A DNA stretch of 64,000 bases from Pseudomonas sp. CC6-YY-74. GTDB lineage: Bacteria; Pseudomonadota; Gammaproteobacteria; Pseudomonadales; Pseudomonadaceae. The first letter of the stretch is position 1. The number at the start of each line of letters is the position of its first letter. The stretch covers positions 7,501 to 71,500 of the forward strand of contig NZ_CP019947.1 of NCBI RefSeq assembly GCF_002025205.1, in the 5' to 3' direction. Below the pieces are notes generated by a model. The model was given only the letters and a program-made list of their open reading frames with translations, was not told the origin of the DNA and did not search any database. This document shows positions 40,175-49,704 of this stretch, piece after piece. The position numbers and the translations under genes were made by a program.

Positions 40175-41441
40175 CGAATTTTCCTAGCAGGGGTTGCGGT
40201 TGCGCCGCCGGCTTGGCCAGCAGCAATTGCGCGGTGCCGATGGTGCGCTCGATGAAGCCGCCCTCGCAATAGCACAGGTAGAACTCCCAGAGCCGATAGA
40301 AATGCTCGTCGTAGCCGAGCTGCTCGAGTTTGTGCCGGGACTGGTGCAGATTGGCGTGCCACAGGCGCAGGGTGCGCGCGTAATGCTGGCCGAAGTCTTC
40401 CATGTGATGCAGGTTCATATCGGTCTTGGTGGTGATGATCGCGAGCATTTTCTGCACCGAGGGCAGCGCGCCACCGGGGAAGATGTAGCGCTGGATGAAG
40501 TCGACACTGCGCTTCGCCTGCTCGTAGCGCTGGTCGCGGATGGTGATGGCTTGCAGCAGCATCAGCCCGTCAGCTTTGAGCAGCCGCGCACACTGCTTGA
40601 AGTAGGTCGGCAGGAAGCGGTGGCCGACCGCTTCGATCATCTCGATCGACACCAGCTTGTCATACTGGCCGCTGAGGTCGCGGTAGTCCTCCAGCAGCAG
40701 GGTGATGCGCTCGCCCAGGCCGAGCTCGGCGATCCGCCGCTGCGTGTAGGCGTACTGTTCCTGCGACAAGGTGGTGGTGGTCACCCGGCAGCCGTAATGA
40801 GTGGCGGCATGGATCGCCATGCTGCCCCAGCCAGTGCCGATTTCCAGCAGGTGGTCGCTGGGCTTGAGCGCCAGCTTCTGGCAGATGCGCTCAAGCTTGT
40901 TCAGTTGCGCCTGCTCCAGGCTGTCTTGCGGGCTGGCGAACATGGCGGCGGAGTACATCATGGTCGGGTCGAGTAACTGCTCGAACAACTCGTTGCCGAG
41001 GTCATAGTGGGCGGCGATGTTCTGGCGCGAGCCCTTGCGGGTGTTGCGGTTAAGCCAGTGCAGGCTCTGTACGAGCGGTCGGCCGAGCTGGGCCAGGCCG
41101 CGCTCCATGGCGTCCAGCAGAGCCAGGTTGCTGACGAACACGCGGATCACCGCGGTCAGGTCGGGGGAACTCCAGTAGCCGTGGATATAGGCCTCGCCCG
41201 CGCCGATCGAGCCGTTGCCGGCAACCAGGCCCCAGAGCGCACCGTCCAGTACCCTGATTTCGGCGCGCAGGCTGGCGCCGGCATCGCCGAACTCCAGGTA
41301 GTCATCGCCGTCGATGAGCCGCAGGTGACCGTGGCGCAACTGGCCCAGTTGGCGCAGCACGGCGCGGCGCAGCAGGTTGGCGCCGATGCCGCTGCCGGCA
41401 CGCACCGAGGTTTTGGCGGATGACAGGCTAGGGCTCTTCAT
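40167..41441 (-). CDS. Cyclopropane-fatty-acid-synthase-like SAM methyltransferase
   Basis: 424-aa enzyme of the CFA synthase family, which transfers a methyl(ene) group from SAM to the double bond of a phospholipid acyl chain. The SAM motif is LLEIGTGWGSMAIHAA, with VSIEMIEAVGHRFLPTYFKQ and an active-site-like LCYCEGGFIERTIG near the end. It sits with DUF1365 and a FAD oxidoreductase, the set found in light or singlet-oxygen stress operons of other bacteria and linked to modified (cyclopropane or furan) fatty acids. The exact product cannot be told. Start ATG 41441 overlaps the DUF1365 end. Confidence 0.88.
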   Translation of the reverse strand: MKSPSLSSAKTSVRAGSGIGANLLRRAVLRQLGQLRHGHLRLIDGDDYLEFGDAGASLRAEIRVLDGALWGLVAGNGSIGAGEAYIHGYWSSPDLTAVIRVFVSNLALLDAMERGLAQLGRPLVQSLHWLNRNTRKGSRQNIAAHYDLGNELFEQLLDPTMMYSAAMFASPQDSLEQAQLNKLERICQKLALKPSDHLLEIGTGWGSMAIHAATHYGCRVTTTTLSQEQYAYTQRRIAELGLGERITLLLEDYRDLSGQYDKLVSIEMIEAVGHRFLPTYFKQCARLLKADGLMLLQAITIRDQRYEQAKRSVDFIQRYIFPGGALPSVQKMLAIITTKTDMNLHHMEDFGQHYARTLRLWHANLHQSRHKLEQLGYDEHFYRLWEFYLCYCEGGFIERTIGTAQLLLAKPAAQPQPLLGKFDA

Positions 41442-42240
41442 GGGGCACGTCCTTGGATACTGGGCGCGCGACACGGCATTCACCCTGCGCGGCTCGATGG
41501 CTGAATAAGGGCAGGCGCTTGAGCAACAGGCGCAGGGCTTGCCAGTAGATGGCCGCGACGGTCTTGCCGGTCATCCAGGGAAAACTGCGCAGGTAGGCAT
41601 GCAGGCTGGCGCGGTCGAGCTCGCTGCGCTGCAGGCTGAGGCTGGCGTCGAATACCTTGGTGGCGCCCTGGCCGTCGGTCGTCCAGTCGGCCATGTGGAT
41701 ACCCAGGCGTTCGCCAGGCGGGCTGAAGGCCATGCGGTATTCCAGTTCGCGCGGCAGGAAGGGCGAGACATGCATGGCCTTGGCCACGGCGAAGTGTTGA
41801 TGGCCTGCGCCGTCTGCCGGCAGCACATAGTGGTAACGCTCGCGCCACGGGGTGCTGCTCACCTCGCAGAGGATCGCGGTCAGGCGGCCGTCGGCGTCAT
41901 GGCAGTAGAAGAAACTCACCGGATTGAAGGCCAGGCCCCAGCTGCGCGGCTGGGTCAGCAGGCAGATCGAGCCTTGCGGCGTATGGCCGAGGGCGGCGCC
42001 GACCCGCTGGCGCACGGCATCGCTCAGGCTGACCCCGGCGCGGGTAAATTGCGCCAGGTAGTCCGTCTCGCGAAAGGCGAAAGGCGCCCAGCGGCCCTTG
42101 CCGGCCAGGGGCGAGAGATCGAACAGTTGCTGCTGCTCGTCCAGGTCCAGGTACAGCAGGCCCATGCGGTAGCGGAAGGCGTGCGTTTTGGGGGCAAATC
42201 GCCGGTGCTGCACCCAGCCGCTGTACAGGGCGCTGTTCAT
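41428..42240 (-). CDS. DUF1365 protein
   Basis: 270-aa DUF1365 protein. Its N-terminus has the family pattern ALYSGWVQHRRFAPKTHAFR, with FNPVSFFYCHD and AKAMHVSPFLP further on. DUF1365 genes nearly always lie beside a CFA-like methyltransferase and an FAD amine oxidase, as here, and are thought to act on fatty-acyl chains; the reaction is not assigned. The ATG 42240 overlaps the oxidase stop by one base; a GTG one codon earlier gives a 4-bp overlap. Confidence 0.88.
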   Translation of the reverse strand: MNSALYSGWVQHRRFAPKTHAFRYRMGLLYLDLDEQQQLFDLSPLAGKGRWAPFAFRETDYLAQFTRAGVSLSDAVRQRVGAALGHTPQGSICLLTQPRSWGLAFNPVSFFYCHDADGRLTAILCEVSSTPWRERYHYVLPADGAGHQHFAVAKAMHVSPFLPRELEYRMAFSPPGERLGIHMADWTTDGQGATKVFDASLSLQRSELDRASLHAYLRSFPWMTGKTVAAIYWQALRLLLKRLPLFSHRAAQGECRVARPVSKDVPHEEP

Positions 42241-43487
42241 CACAGCACCTCGCCGAAGGCGTGCGCCACGCGCAGGGCACTGACCACGCCGTCTTCATGG
42301 AAACCGTTGGCCCAGTAAGCGCCGCAGAAATAACTGTGCTGGGCGCCGAGCAGTTCTTCCCAGCGCGCCTGCGCCGCCATGCCGGCCAGGCTGTATTGCG
42401 GGTGGGCGTAGCGATAGCGCGCGAGGATCTTGCTCGGGTCGATCAGCGCCGTCTGATTCAGGCTGACGCAGAAGGTGGTGTCGCTCTGAATGCCTTGGAG
42501 GATGTTCATGTTGTAAGTGACCGCGGCCGGCTGATTGCTCGGCCCGCCCAGGCGATAGTTCCAGCTGGCCCAGGCCAGGGGGCGCTTGGGCAGCAGGCGG
42601 GTGTCGCTGTGCAGCACCACATCGTTGTCGGCATAGGGCAGGGCGCCCAGGATCTCCTGCTCGGCCGGCGAGGGTTGGGCAAGCAGTTTGAGAGCCTGGT
42701 CGCTGTGGCAGGCGAATACCACCTTGTCGAAATACTGGCGGCCGGCGTGGGTATGCAGGGTGACGCCGTGCTCGTCACGCTCGACCCGTAGCACCGGACA
42801 GTTCAGGCGAATGTGCTGCTTGAACGAGGAGCACAAGGGCGCCACATAGCTGCGCGAGCCACCTTCGACCACGCACCACTGTGGACGCTGGTTGACCGAC
42901 AACAGGCCGTGATTGCTGAGGAAACGCACGAAGAATTGCAGGGGGAAGCCGAGCATGTCGGCCAGTGACATCGACCAGATCGCCGCGCCCATCGGCACTA
43001 TGTAGTGCTGGATGAAGCGCTCGCCGTAACCGCGCTGCTCCAGGTACTCGCCAAGGCTGGTGACGGCATCGATGCGGTGGTGCTGCAGGTCGTCCTGCGC
43101 CTCGCGGTTGAACCGCAGGATATCGCGCAACATACCGAAGAACTTCGGCGACAGCAGGTTGCCGCGCTGGGCGAACAGGCTGTTGAGGGTGTGGCCGTTG
43201 TACTCCACGCCGCTGCGCGGATCACTCACCGAGAAGCTCATCTCGGTGGGTGTGAAGCCGACGCCGAGCTGGCCGAGCAGGCGGATGAAGTTCGGGTAGG
43301 TCCAGTCGTTGAATACGATAAAACCGGTGTCGATTGCGTACGGGCGGCCATCGACTTCGACGTCCACCGTATGGGTATGGCCACCCACCCAGTCGCCGGC
43401 CTCGAACACGCTGATGGCATGCCTGCGATTGAGCAGGTAGGCGCTGGTCAAGCCGGCAATACCACTGCCGATAATGGCGATTCTCAT
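42240..43487 (-). CDS. FAD-dependent amine-oxidase-like protein
   Basis: 415-aa flavoprotein with the dinucleotide fold IAIIGSGIAGLTSAYLLNRR at the N-terminus and the second FAD segment VVFACHSDQALKLL. It ends FCGAYWANGFHEDGVVSALR, usual for the amine-oxidase-like proteins encoded next to DUF1365 and CFA synthase. It probably oxidises or desaturates a lipid substrate (inference from context), not an amine. It overlaps the SDR gene by 4 bp. Confidence 0.88.
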   Translation of the reverse strand: MRIAIIGSGIAGLTSAYLLNRRHAISVFEAGDWVGGHTHTVDVEVDGRPYAIDTGFIVFNDWTYPNFIRLLGQLGVGFTPTEMSFSVSDPRSGVEYNGHTLNSLFAQRGNLLSPKFFGMLRDILRFNREAQDDLQHHRIDAVTSLGEYLEQRGYGERFIQHYIVPMGAAIWSMSLADMLGFPLQFFVRFLSNHGLLSVNQRPQWCVVEGGSRSYVAPLCSSFKQHIRLNCPVLRVERDEHGVTLHTHAGRQYFDKVVFACHSDQALKLLAQPSPAEQEILGALPYADNDVVLHSDTRLLPKRPLAWASWNYRLGGPSNQPAAVTYNMNILQGIQSDTTFCVSLNQTALIDPSKILARYRYAHPQYSLAGMAAQARWEELLGAQHSYFCGAYWANGFHEDGVVSALRVAHAFGEVL

Positions 43488-44242
43488 GCGCTGTCCTCGG
43501 ACGTACGGGCCATGCGCTTGCCGATGGCCACTTGCAGACGTTTGGGTAGGTGGGCCAGCAGCCGCAGGATGGCAATGAACGGCCAGGGAAACGCGATCTC
43601 GAACGGACGCTGCTCCAGCCGCTCGGCGATATGCCGGGCGGCCTTGTCCACCGGCCAGCGCATCGGCATGGGGAAGTCGTTGTGCTGCGTCAGCGGGGTG
43701 TCGACGAAGCCGGGGCTGACTACGGTGACGGCGATGTCCTCGGCCGCCAGGTCGATGCGCAGCGCTTCCAGCAGGTAGCGCAGGCCGGCCTTCGAGGCGC
43801 CGTAGGCCTCGGCGCGCGGCAGTGGCAGGTAGGTCACCGAGCTGCCGACCCCGACCAAGTGCGGCTCATGACCCAGGCGCAGTAGCGGCAGCGCCGCTTC
43901 GATGCAGTAGCTGGCGGAGAACAGGTTGGCGCGCACCACCCGCTCGATCAGCGCGGCCTCGAAGCTCTGCACCTCGAGGTATTCGCAGGTGCCGGCATTC
44001 AGGATGACTGTGTCCAGGGCCCCCCAGAGCTGGGCGATGCGTTCGCCAATCGCCCGCACCTGGGCGGCGTCGCTGAGGTCGCCGGGGGCTAGCAACACCT
44101 GTCCTGGGTAGCGCTTGGCCAAGGCGTGCAAGGGGGCAACCGTGCGCGCACTGAGTGCCAGGCGATGGCCGCGTTGCAGCAGCAGTTCGGCCAGGGCCGC
44201 GCCGATGCCGCTGCTGGCGCCGGTGAGCCAGATGCGTCTCAT
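43484..44242 (-). CDS. Short-chain dehydrogenase/reductase
   Basis: 252-aa classical SDR. The cofactor loop is TGASSGIGAALAE near residue 8, NAG lies in VILNAGTCEY, and the active site YGASK (Tyr-x-x-x-Lys) is in LPRAEAYGASKAGLRYL with a Ser upstream (SSVTYLPLP). It lacks an assigned substrate. The start at 44242 overlaps the NTF2-like gene stop (ATGA). It is part of the photolyase-lipid operon. Confidence 0.9.
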   Translation of the reverse strand: MRRIWLTGASSGIGAALAELLLQRGHRLALSARTVAPLHALAKRYPGQVLLAPGDLSDAAQVRAIGERIAQLWGALDTVILNAGTCEYLEVQSFEAALIERVVRANLFSASYCIEAALPLLRLGHEPHLVGVGSSVTYLPLPRAEAYGASKAGLRYLLEALRIDLAAEDIAVTVVSPGFVDTPLTQHNDFPMPMRWPVDKAARHIAERLEQRPFEIAFPWPFIAILRLLAHLPKRLQVAIGKRMARTSEDSA

Positions 44243-44661
44243 GCCAGTCGCCTTTTCAGCCAGCGGATGAGCTGGCCGAGTACTGGCAGGTGCTCGTAGA
44301 GCAGGCCGCCGGCATCGAAGAAATCGCGGTGCTGATGGACCTTGTCGGTCCACAGCAGATGCGAGCAGCCTTCCACGCGGATCAGTTGGCCGGCGGCCAG
44401 GCGCGGGTGGCGGTAGCTCATGGTCCAGCGCAGGTAGCCTTCACCTGGGCGTACCTGATCGAAGCCGTAGAAGTCGAAGCGCAGTTCGCTGACATTGGCG
44501 TACATTTCGGCGAAATAGCGCTGCATGTTGGCCAGCCCACGCACCTCATGCAGGGGGTCGCGGAACAGTGCATCGTCGCTGTACAACTCGCCGAGGCGCT
44601 CGAGGTTGCCCTTGTTCAAGGTCTCGAAGACCTGGGCGAATTGGCGCAGGAAGTCGCTCAT
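44239..44661 (-). CDS. NTF2/SnoaL-like protein
   Basis: 140-aa protein with an NTF2-like cone fold pattern (FLRQFAQVFETLNKGNLERL ... DALFRDPLHEVRG ... FDFYGFDQVRPGEGYLRW). Such proteins are often isomerases or hydratases, or bind small ligands. The reaction is unknown. It overlaps photolyase upstream and SDR downstream by 4 bp each, so strict co-expression is expected. Confidence 0.8.
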   Translation of the reverse strand: MSDFLRQFAQVFETLNKGNLERLGELYSDDALFRDPLHEVRGLANMQRYFAEMYANVSELRFDFYGFDQVRPGEGYLRWTMSYRHPRLAAGQLIRVEGCSHLLWTDKVHQHRDFFDAGGLLYEHLPVLGQLIRWLKRRLA

Positions 44662-46106
44662 GTTGCTGTCTCCTTTGCCAGGTGCGGCAGGCGTCTGAAG
44701 GCTGCCAGGGCGCGAGTGCGGCTGCTGGCGAGGTCGACAATCGGTCGCGGGTAATCCGCCACCCCGAACAAGCCGCCCAGGGCCGCCGGGTTGTGGATGT
44801 CCTTGTTGTTCAAACCGGCCAACTCCGGCAGCCAGTGGCGGATAAAGCGGCCATCCGGGTCGAAGCGCTGCGATTGGCTGAGCGGGTTGAAGATGCGGAA
44901 GTAGGGGGTGGAGTCGGTACCGGTCGATGAGCTCCACTGCCAGCCGCCATTGTTGGCCGCCAGGTCGCCGTCGATCAGGTGGCGCATGAAGAAGCGCTCG
45001 CCTTCGCGCCAGTCGATCAGCAGGTTCTTGCTCAGGAACATCGCCACGACCATGCGCAGGCGGTTGTGCATCCAGCCGGTGGCGAGCAGCTGACGCATCG
45101 CCGCATCGATGATCGGCAAACCAGTGCGCCCCTGTTGCCAGGCGGCCAGTTCGTCCGGCGCCTGGCGCCAGGCCAATGCATCGGTTTGCGGGCGAAAGGC
45201 GCGGTGCATGGAGACGCGCGGGTAGCCGACCAGGATGTGTTTATAGAACTCGCGCCAGAGCAGTTCGTTGATCCAGGTGACGATGCCGCTGTTGCCGCTG
45301 TCGAACTCGCCCTGATTGGCTTGCAGGGCGGCGTGCAGGCACTGGCGTGGCGACAGCACACCGGCGGCGAGGTAGGCGGACAAGCGGCTGGTGCCGAGCT
45401 TGCCCGGAAAGTCGCGCTCGCTCTGGTAGTAGTTGATCTGCTCGTCGGTAAAGTCGAGCAAGCGTCTGTTGGCTTCCTGTTCGCCGGCCGGCCAGAGCTG
45501 GCGCAGGCTGGCGTCGGGCTGGCTAAAGCCAGGCACCGCACCGGGCACCGGGTCACTGGCGATATTCAGCGGCGCTTGCGCGGCCGGGCGCCTGATCAGC
45601 GCGGGCAGGGCACTGTGCAGGCGCTGGTAGCAGACCTTGCGGAACTGGCTGTAGACCTGGAAGTAGCCGCCGGACTGGGTCAGCACGCTGCCGGGCCTGA
45701 ACAATAGCTGATCGAGGTGGCTGTGGAAGTCGATGTCGAGCGCGTCCAGAGCCTGGGCTACCGCCTGGTCGCGGCGACGTTCGTCGACGCCGTATTCCTC
45801 GTTGACCTGCACCGCGGCAATCTGCAACTGCTGGCACAGCTCGGCGATTACTTGCGGCGCGGCGCTCCAGTCGTCGGCCTGACGCACCAGCAGGGGCACG
45901 TTGAGTACGGCCAATTCACGCGTCAGCTCGGCCAGGTTGCGCAGCCAGAAATCGACCTTGCTCGGTGCATCGTCATGCGCTTGCCATTGCACGGGGCTGA
46001 GCAGAAACAGCGCGACCGTTGGCCCGGCCGCCATGGCCGCGGCCAGTGCGCTGTTGTCCTGCACACGCAGATCGGTGCGCAGCCATAGCAGTTGTGGCGT
46101 GGTCAT
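44658..46106 (-). CDS. phrB: Deoxyribodipyrimidine photolyase
   Basis: 482-aa class I CPD photolyase that repairs pyrimidine dimers with blue light. The antenna domain starts LLWLRTDLRVQDNSAL. The FAD-binding half has GTSRLSAYLAAGVLSPRQCL, INELLWREFYKHIL, LPIIDAAMRQL, TGWMHNRLRMVVAMFL and WQWSSSTGTDSTPYFRIFNP. The length matches Pseudomonas Phr. It overlaps the MerR-family gene upstream (ATGA). Light-dependent repair beside a light-regulator-like protein and lipid genes points to a light or photooxidative stress operon. Confidence 0.96.
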   Translation of the reverse strand: MTTPQLLWLRTDLRVQDNSALAAAMAAGPTVALFLLSPVQWQAHDDAPSKVDFWLRNLAELTRELAVLNVPLLVRQADDWSAAPQVIAELCQQLQIAAVQVNEEYGVDERRRDQAVAQALDALDIDFHSHLDQLLFRPGSVLTQSGGYFQVYSQFRKVCYQRLHSALPALIRRPAAQAPLNIASDPVPGAVPGFSQPDASLRQLWPAGEQEANRRLLDFTDEQINYYQSERDFPGKLGTSRLSAYLAAGVLSPRQCLHAALQANQGEFDSGNSGIVTWINELLWREFYKHILVGYPRVSMHRAFRPQTDALAWRQAPDELAAWQQGRTGLPIIDAAMRQLLATGWMHNRLRMVVAMFLSKNLLIDWREGERFFMRHLIDGDLAANNGGWQWSSSTGTDSTPYFRIFNPLSQSQRFDPDGRFIRHWLPELAGLNNKDIHNPAALGGLFGVADYPRPIVDLASSRTRALAAFRRLPHLAKETAT

Positions 46107-47053
46107 TGGTTGTCCAGCAGGTTGAGGTCGGAGAGAGTTTGTAGGGCGCCAAGTGGGTCTTGCGCCATGCCCAGCGCGCTGTTGTGCCGAGTCAGGGCCT
46201 GCAGCTCCTGATGATGGATGTGCGCAGCCGGGCCGATGACCAGGCACGGGCAGGCGTACCCCGCCTGCAAGCGCGGCCAATGCGCGCTGTGCAACGGCTG
46301 GCTGGAATACAGCAGCAGCGCCTTGGGCTGGATATGCTCGATCGCCATGGCCAGCTCCGCCGGTGGCACTGGCCAGTCGAAAACCTCGACCGCCGCGCCG
46401 GCGCTGCTGGCCAGCCAGGCGGTGAGCCACAGCCCCGGCTCCATCGGCAAGTCGGAAAGATTGACCAGCAGCATGGGTGCGCCGCCCTGTTGGCGGTTGT
46501 TGTGGTAGATCCGCGCGCCGAGCTTGCTGCGCAGCCAGGAGTAGAAAAATACCTGCTCGGCCTGGGCACCGAACTGGCCGCGCCAGCGCAGTTCCAGGGC
46601 TTCGAGCAGTGGCAGCAGCAGCTGTTGGCACAGGGTAGGCGGCGGGTAGAGCGCCAGTTCGCTATTGAAGCACTCGTCCAGGCGCCGTTCGGCCAGGTTG
46701 CAGATGGCTGCCTGCAGGCGCTGGCACTTCTCGTCCCACTGCGAGGTGGCGTCGGCAAACGCCGGCTGATTGGCGCGCAGCAGGCCCTTGACCTGGCCAA
46801 CCGAGACGCCGCGATTGAGCCAGGTGAGGATGGTCTGGATCTGTGCCACATGTTCGTCCGAGTAGAGCCGGTGCCCCTTGGGCGTGCGGTGCGGCACGAT
46901 CAGGCCATAGCGGCGTTCCCAGGCCCGCAGGGTCACGGCGTTGACGCCGGTCAGCCGGGCAACCTCGCGAATTGGCCTTAAACCCTTGGCCAGTGCGTGC
47001 TGGTAATCATCGCCGGCCGCAGCGGGCGAGTCGCGCTGAGTGAGGTTATCCAT
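46103..47053 (-). CDS. MerR-family regulator, LitR/CarH class without B12 ligand residues
   Basis: 316 aa. MerR winged helix near residues 25-95 (IREVARLTGVNAVTLRAWER, RTPKGHRLYSDEHV), then a helical bundle and a cobalamin-domain-like C-terminus. Where CarH photoreceptors have Glu-His in the four-helix bundle this protein has Glu-Gln (AEQVFFYSWLRSKL), and no DxHxxG motif is seen, so it probably does not bind B12. This fits the class II LitR proteins of pseudomonads. It would repress its own operon through the TGTACA-N12-TGTACA sites at 48046-48119 (inference). Co-transcribed with phrB by a 4-bp overlap. Confidence 0.85.
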   Translation of the reverse strand: MDNLTQRDSPAAAGDDYQHALAKGLRPIREVARLTGVNAVTLRAWERRYGLIVPHRTPKGHRLYSDEHVAQIQTILTWLNRGVSVGQVKGLLRANQPAFADATSQWDEKCQRLQAAICNLAERRLDECFNSELALYPPPTLCQQLLLPLLEALELRWRGQFGAQAEQVFFYSWLRSKLGARIYHNNRQQGGAPMLLVNLSDLPMEPGLWLTAWLASSAGAAVEVFDWPVPPAELAMAIEHIQPKALLLYSSQPLHSAHWPRLQAGYACPCLVIGPAAHIHHQELQALTRHNSALGMAQDPLGALQTLSDLNLLDNQ

Positions 47054-47055
47054 GC

Positions 47056-48023
47056 TCAGAGGGCATTACGCAGGCTGAGATTTTCTGGATGAGGTTGCAG
47101 GTAAACCTGCAGGGCCAGGTAGTCGTCCGGGTGCCGGCGCAAGTGGTGTTTGAGCAGGGTCAGGGGCACCACCAGCGGCACGACGCCGTTGCGGTATTGG
47201 CCTATCAGTTGCTGCATTTCCTGCCGGTCTGCACTGCTCAGGACTTGCTTGAAATAGCCGCTGAGGTGCTGCAGCGTGTTGCTGTGGGTGCGCCGGGTCG
47301 CGCATTTTTTCAGTGCGCTCATCAGCTCGCTGAAGTAACGCGGCGCCAACTGCTGCAGATCATGCTGGTGCAGATTGCCGAGCAGGCGACCGAGCGCCTT
47401 GTACTGCAGCGGGTTGGTGGCCATCAGCAGGTATTTGTAGCGCGAGTGGAAGTCCAGCAGGGTCTTGCGGGTCAGGCCGTCGCGCAGCAGTTGCTGCCAT
47501 TGCGCGTAGGCGTACACGCGGGTGATGAAGTTCTCGCGCAGGATGGGGTCGTTGAGCCGGCCATCTTCCTCCACCGGCAGGTCCGGGCGGCGGGCACAGA
47601 ACGCCTCGGCGTAGATGCCGCGGCCCTTGGCTTCGCTGGGGCGGCCGTTGTCCTGGTAAACCTTGACCCGCTCCAGGCCACAGGATGGCGACTGCTGCAT
47701 GAAGATGTAGCCGCAGATATCGTCCAGTGCTTCGGCCATTTGCGCGCCGTAGGCGGCCAGCGGTTCGCTGTGGTCACGCTCGCGCTGTAGCGTCCCCACC
47801 GCTCGCGGGGCTGCGGGGTCGCCGACCAGGCGGATGGGTTCGCGCGGGTACCCAGACCAATCGCCACTTCCGGGCACAGCGGGACGAAATCGAAATACTC
47901 GGTGAGGGTGCGGCTGCACAGCCGTGATTCCTTGTGGCCGCCGTTGTAGCGCACTTCAGCGCCCAGCAGGCAGGCGCTGATGGCGAGTTTGGGTTTGCTG
48001 GCGGCGACTGGGGACGGCTTCAT
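47056..48023 (-). pseudogene. DUF523/DUF1722 (YbgA-type) protein gene with a frameshift
   Basis: Two frames join into one family-length protein of about 322 aa. The N-terminal DUF523 part (KLAISACLLGAEVRYNGGHK ... FDFVPLCPEVAIGLG) reads in the frame starting at 48023. From about 47850 it continues only in another frame (PREPIRLVGDP ... ICGYIFMQQSPSCGLERVKV), followed by the DUF1722 domain to 47056. The change falls near GGGTACCCGCGCG, where the sequence is one base short of a readable frame. It is either a real mutation or a base-calling error; both halves are otherwise well kept, which favours an error or a recent event. First gene of the operon, with an AGAGG ribosome site before the ATG. 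Confidence 0.88.
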
Positions 48024-48045
48024 GGCACAACCTCTGTTGATTACC

Positions 48046-48069
48046 TGTACACATTGTTAAAAATGTACA
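48046..48069 (-). promoter_or_regulatory. TGTACA-N12-TGTACA operator downstream of the start point
   Basis: A second pair with exactly the same spacing, at 48046-48051 and 48064-48069, between the predicted transcription start and the first gene. It is 50 bp from the upstream pair. Two sites flanking the -10 box would suit tight, light-relieved repression (inference). Confidence 0.78.
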
Positions 48070-48079
48070 ACTTGTGTTC

Positions 48080-48107
48080 ATCATAGAGGTGTACTTGTAC
48101 AAGTCAA
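48080..48107 (-). promoter_or_regulatory. Sigma-70 promoter of the photolyase operon
   Basis: On the minus strand TTGACT (48107-48102), a 16-bp spacer and TATGAT (48085-48080). Transcription would start near 48073, about 50 bp before the first start codon. The -35 box lies exactly inside the spacer of the upstream operator. Confidence 0.8.
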
Positions 48108-48119
48108 ATTATTTGTACA
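48096..48119 (-). promoter_or_regulatory. TGTACA-N12-TGTACA operator overlapping the -35 box
   Basis: TGTACA at 48096-48101 and 48114-48119, 18 bp centre to centre, enclosing the -35 hexamer. It matches the T(G/A)TACA-N12-TGTA(C/T)A pattern I recall for Pseudomonas LitR-class regulators. Confidence 0.78.
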
Positions 48120-48279
48120 GCTATTGTCGGGTTTTATTGGTCGGGCAGATGTCGGCCGCCACGTTGCGCGATGGCGGCGGCTCGCTGGCACAGGGTATGA
48201 GGAGGGGGCGATTAGGCGGGTTCGGCAGGCAGGTAATGCGCATACCTGCCGCGGCAGCAGCAGGCTGATCGGGGGAGGG

Positions 48280-49508
<1,229 letters not shown>

Positions 49509-49552
49509 CTACCTCTTGCTTTAGAGCGCTAGGCTACGCTTTAGACAAAACC

Positions 49553-49576
49553 TATACAATATTGATTGTATGTACA
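49553..49576. promoter_or_regulatory. TATACA-N12-TGTACA operator between divergent genes
   Basis: TATACA at 49553-49558 and TGTACA at 49571-49576 with a 12-bp spacer, the same spacing as the two sites before the photolyase operon. It lies 48 bp upstream of the renalase-like start and 129 bp before the epimerase start. No clear -35/-10 pair could be fixed, so which direction it controls is open. Confidence 0.72.
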
Positions 49577-49704
49577 GGGCTTATCGGCTTCAATCGTGCC
49601 TCTTTGTAGTAAAGACAATCCTGAGCCGGATTAAAGGCACGTTGCTCTCTGATAAACCAGACTGATGGTTATCAGGTTGGCTTACGCCACGCGAGGAGGA
49701 TGCC

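Noticed and set aside
47472..47850. Continuation of the frame from 48023 as a separate 183-aa protein
   Set aside because: Beyond about 47850 this frame becomes Arg/Ser/Ala/Thr-rich nonsense while the neighbouring frame carries the conserved DUF523/DUF1722 sequence, so it is a frameshift and not a real C-terminus.
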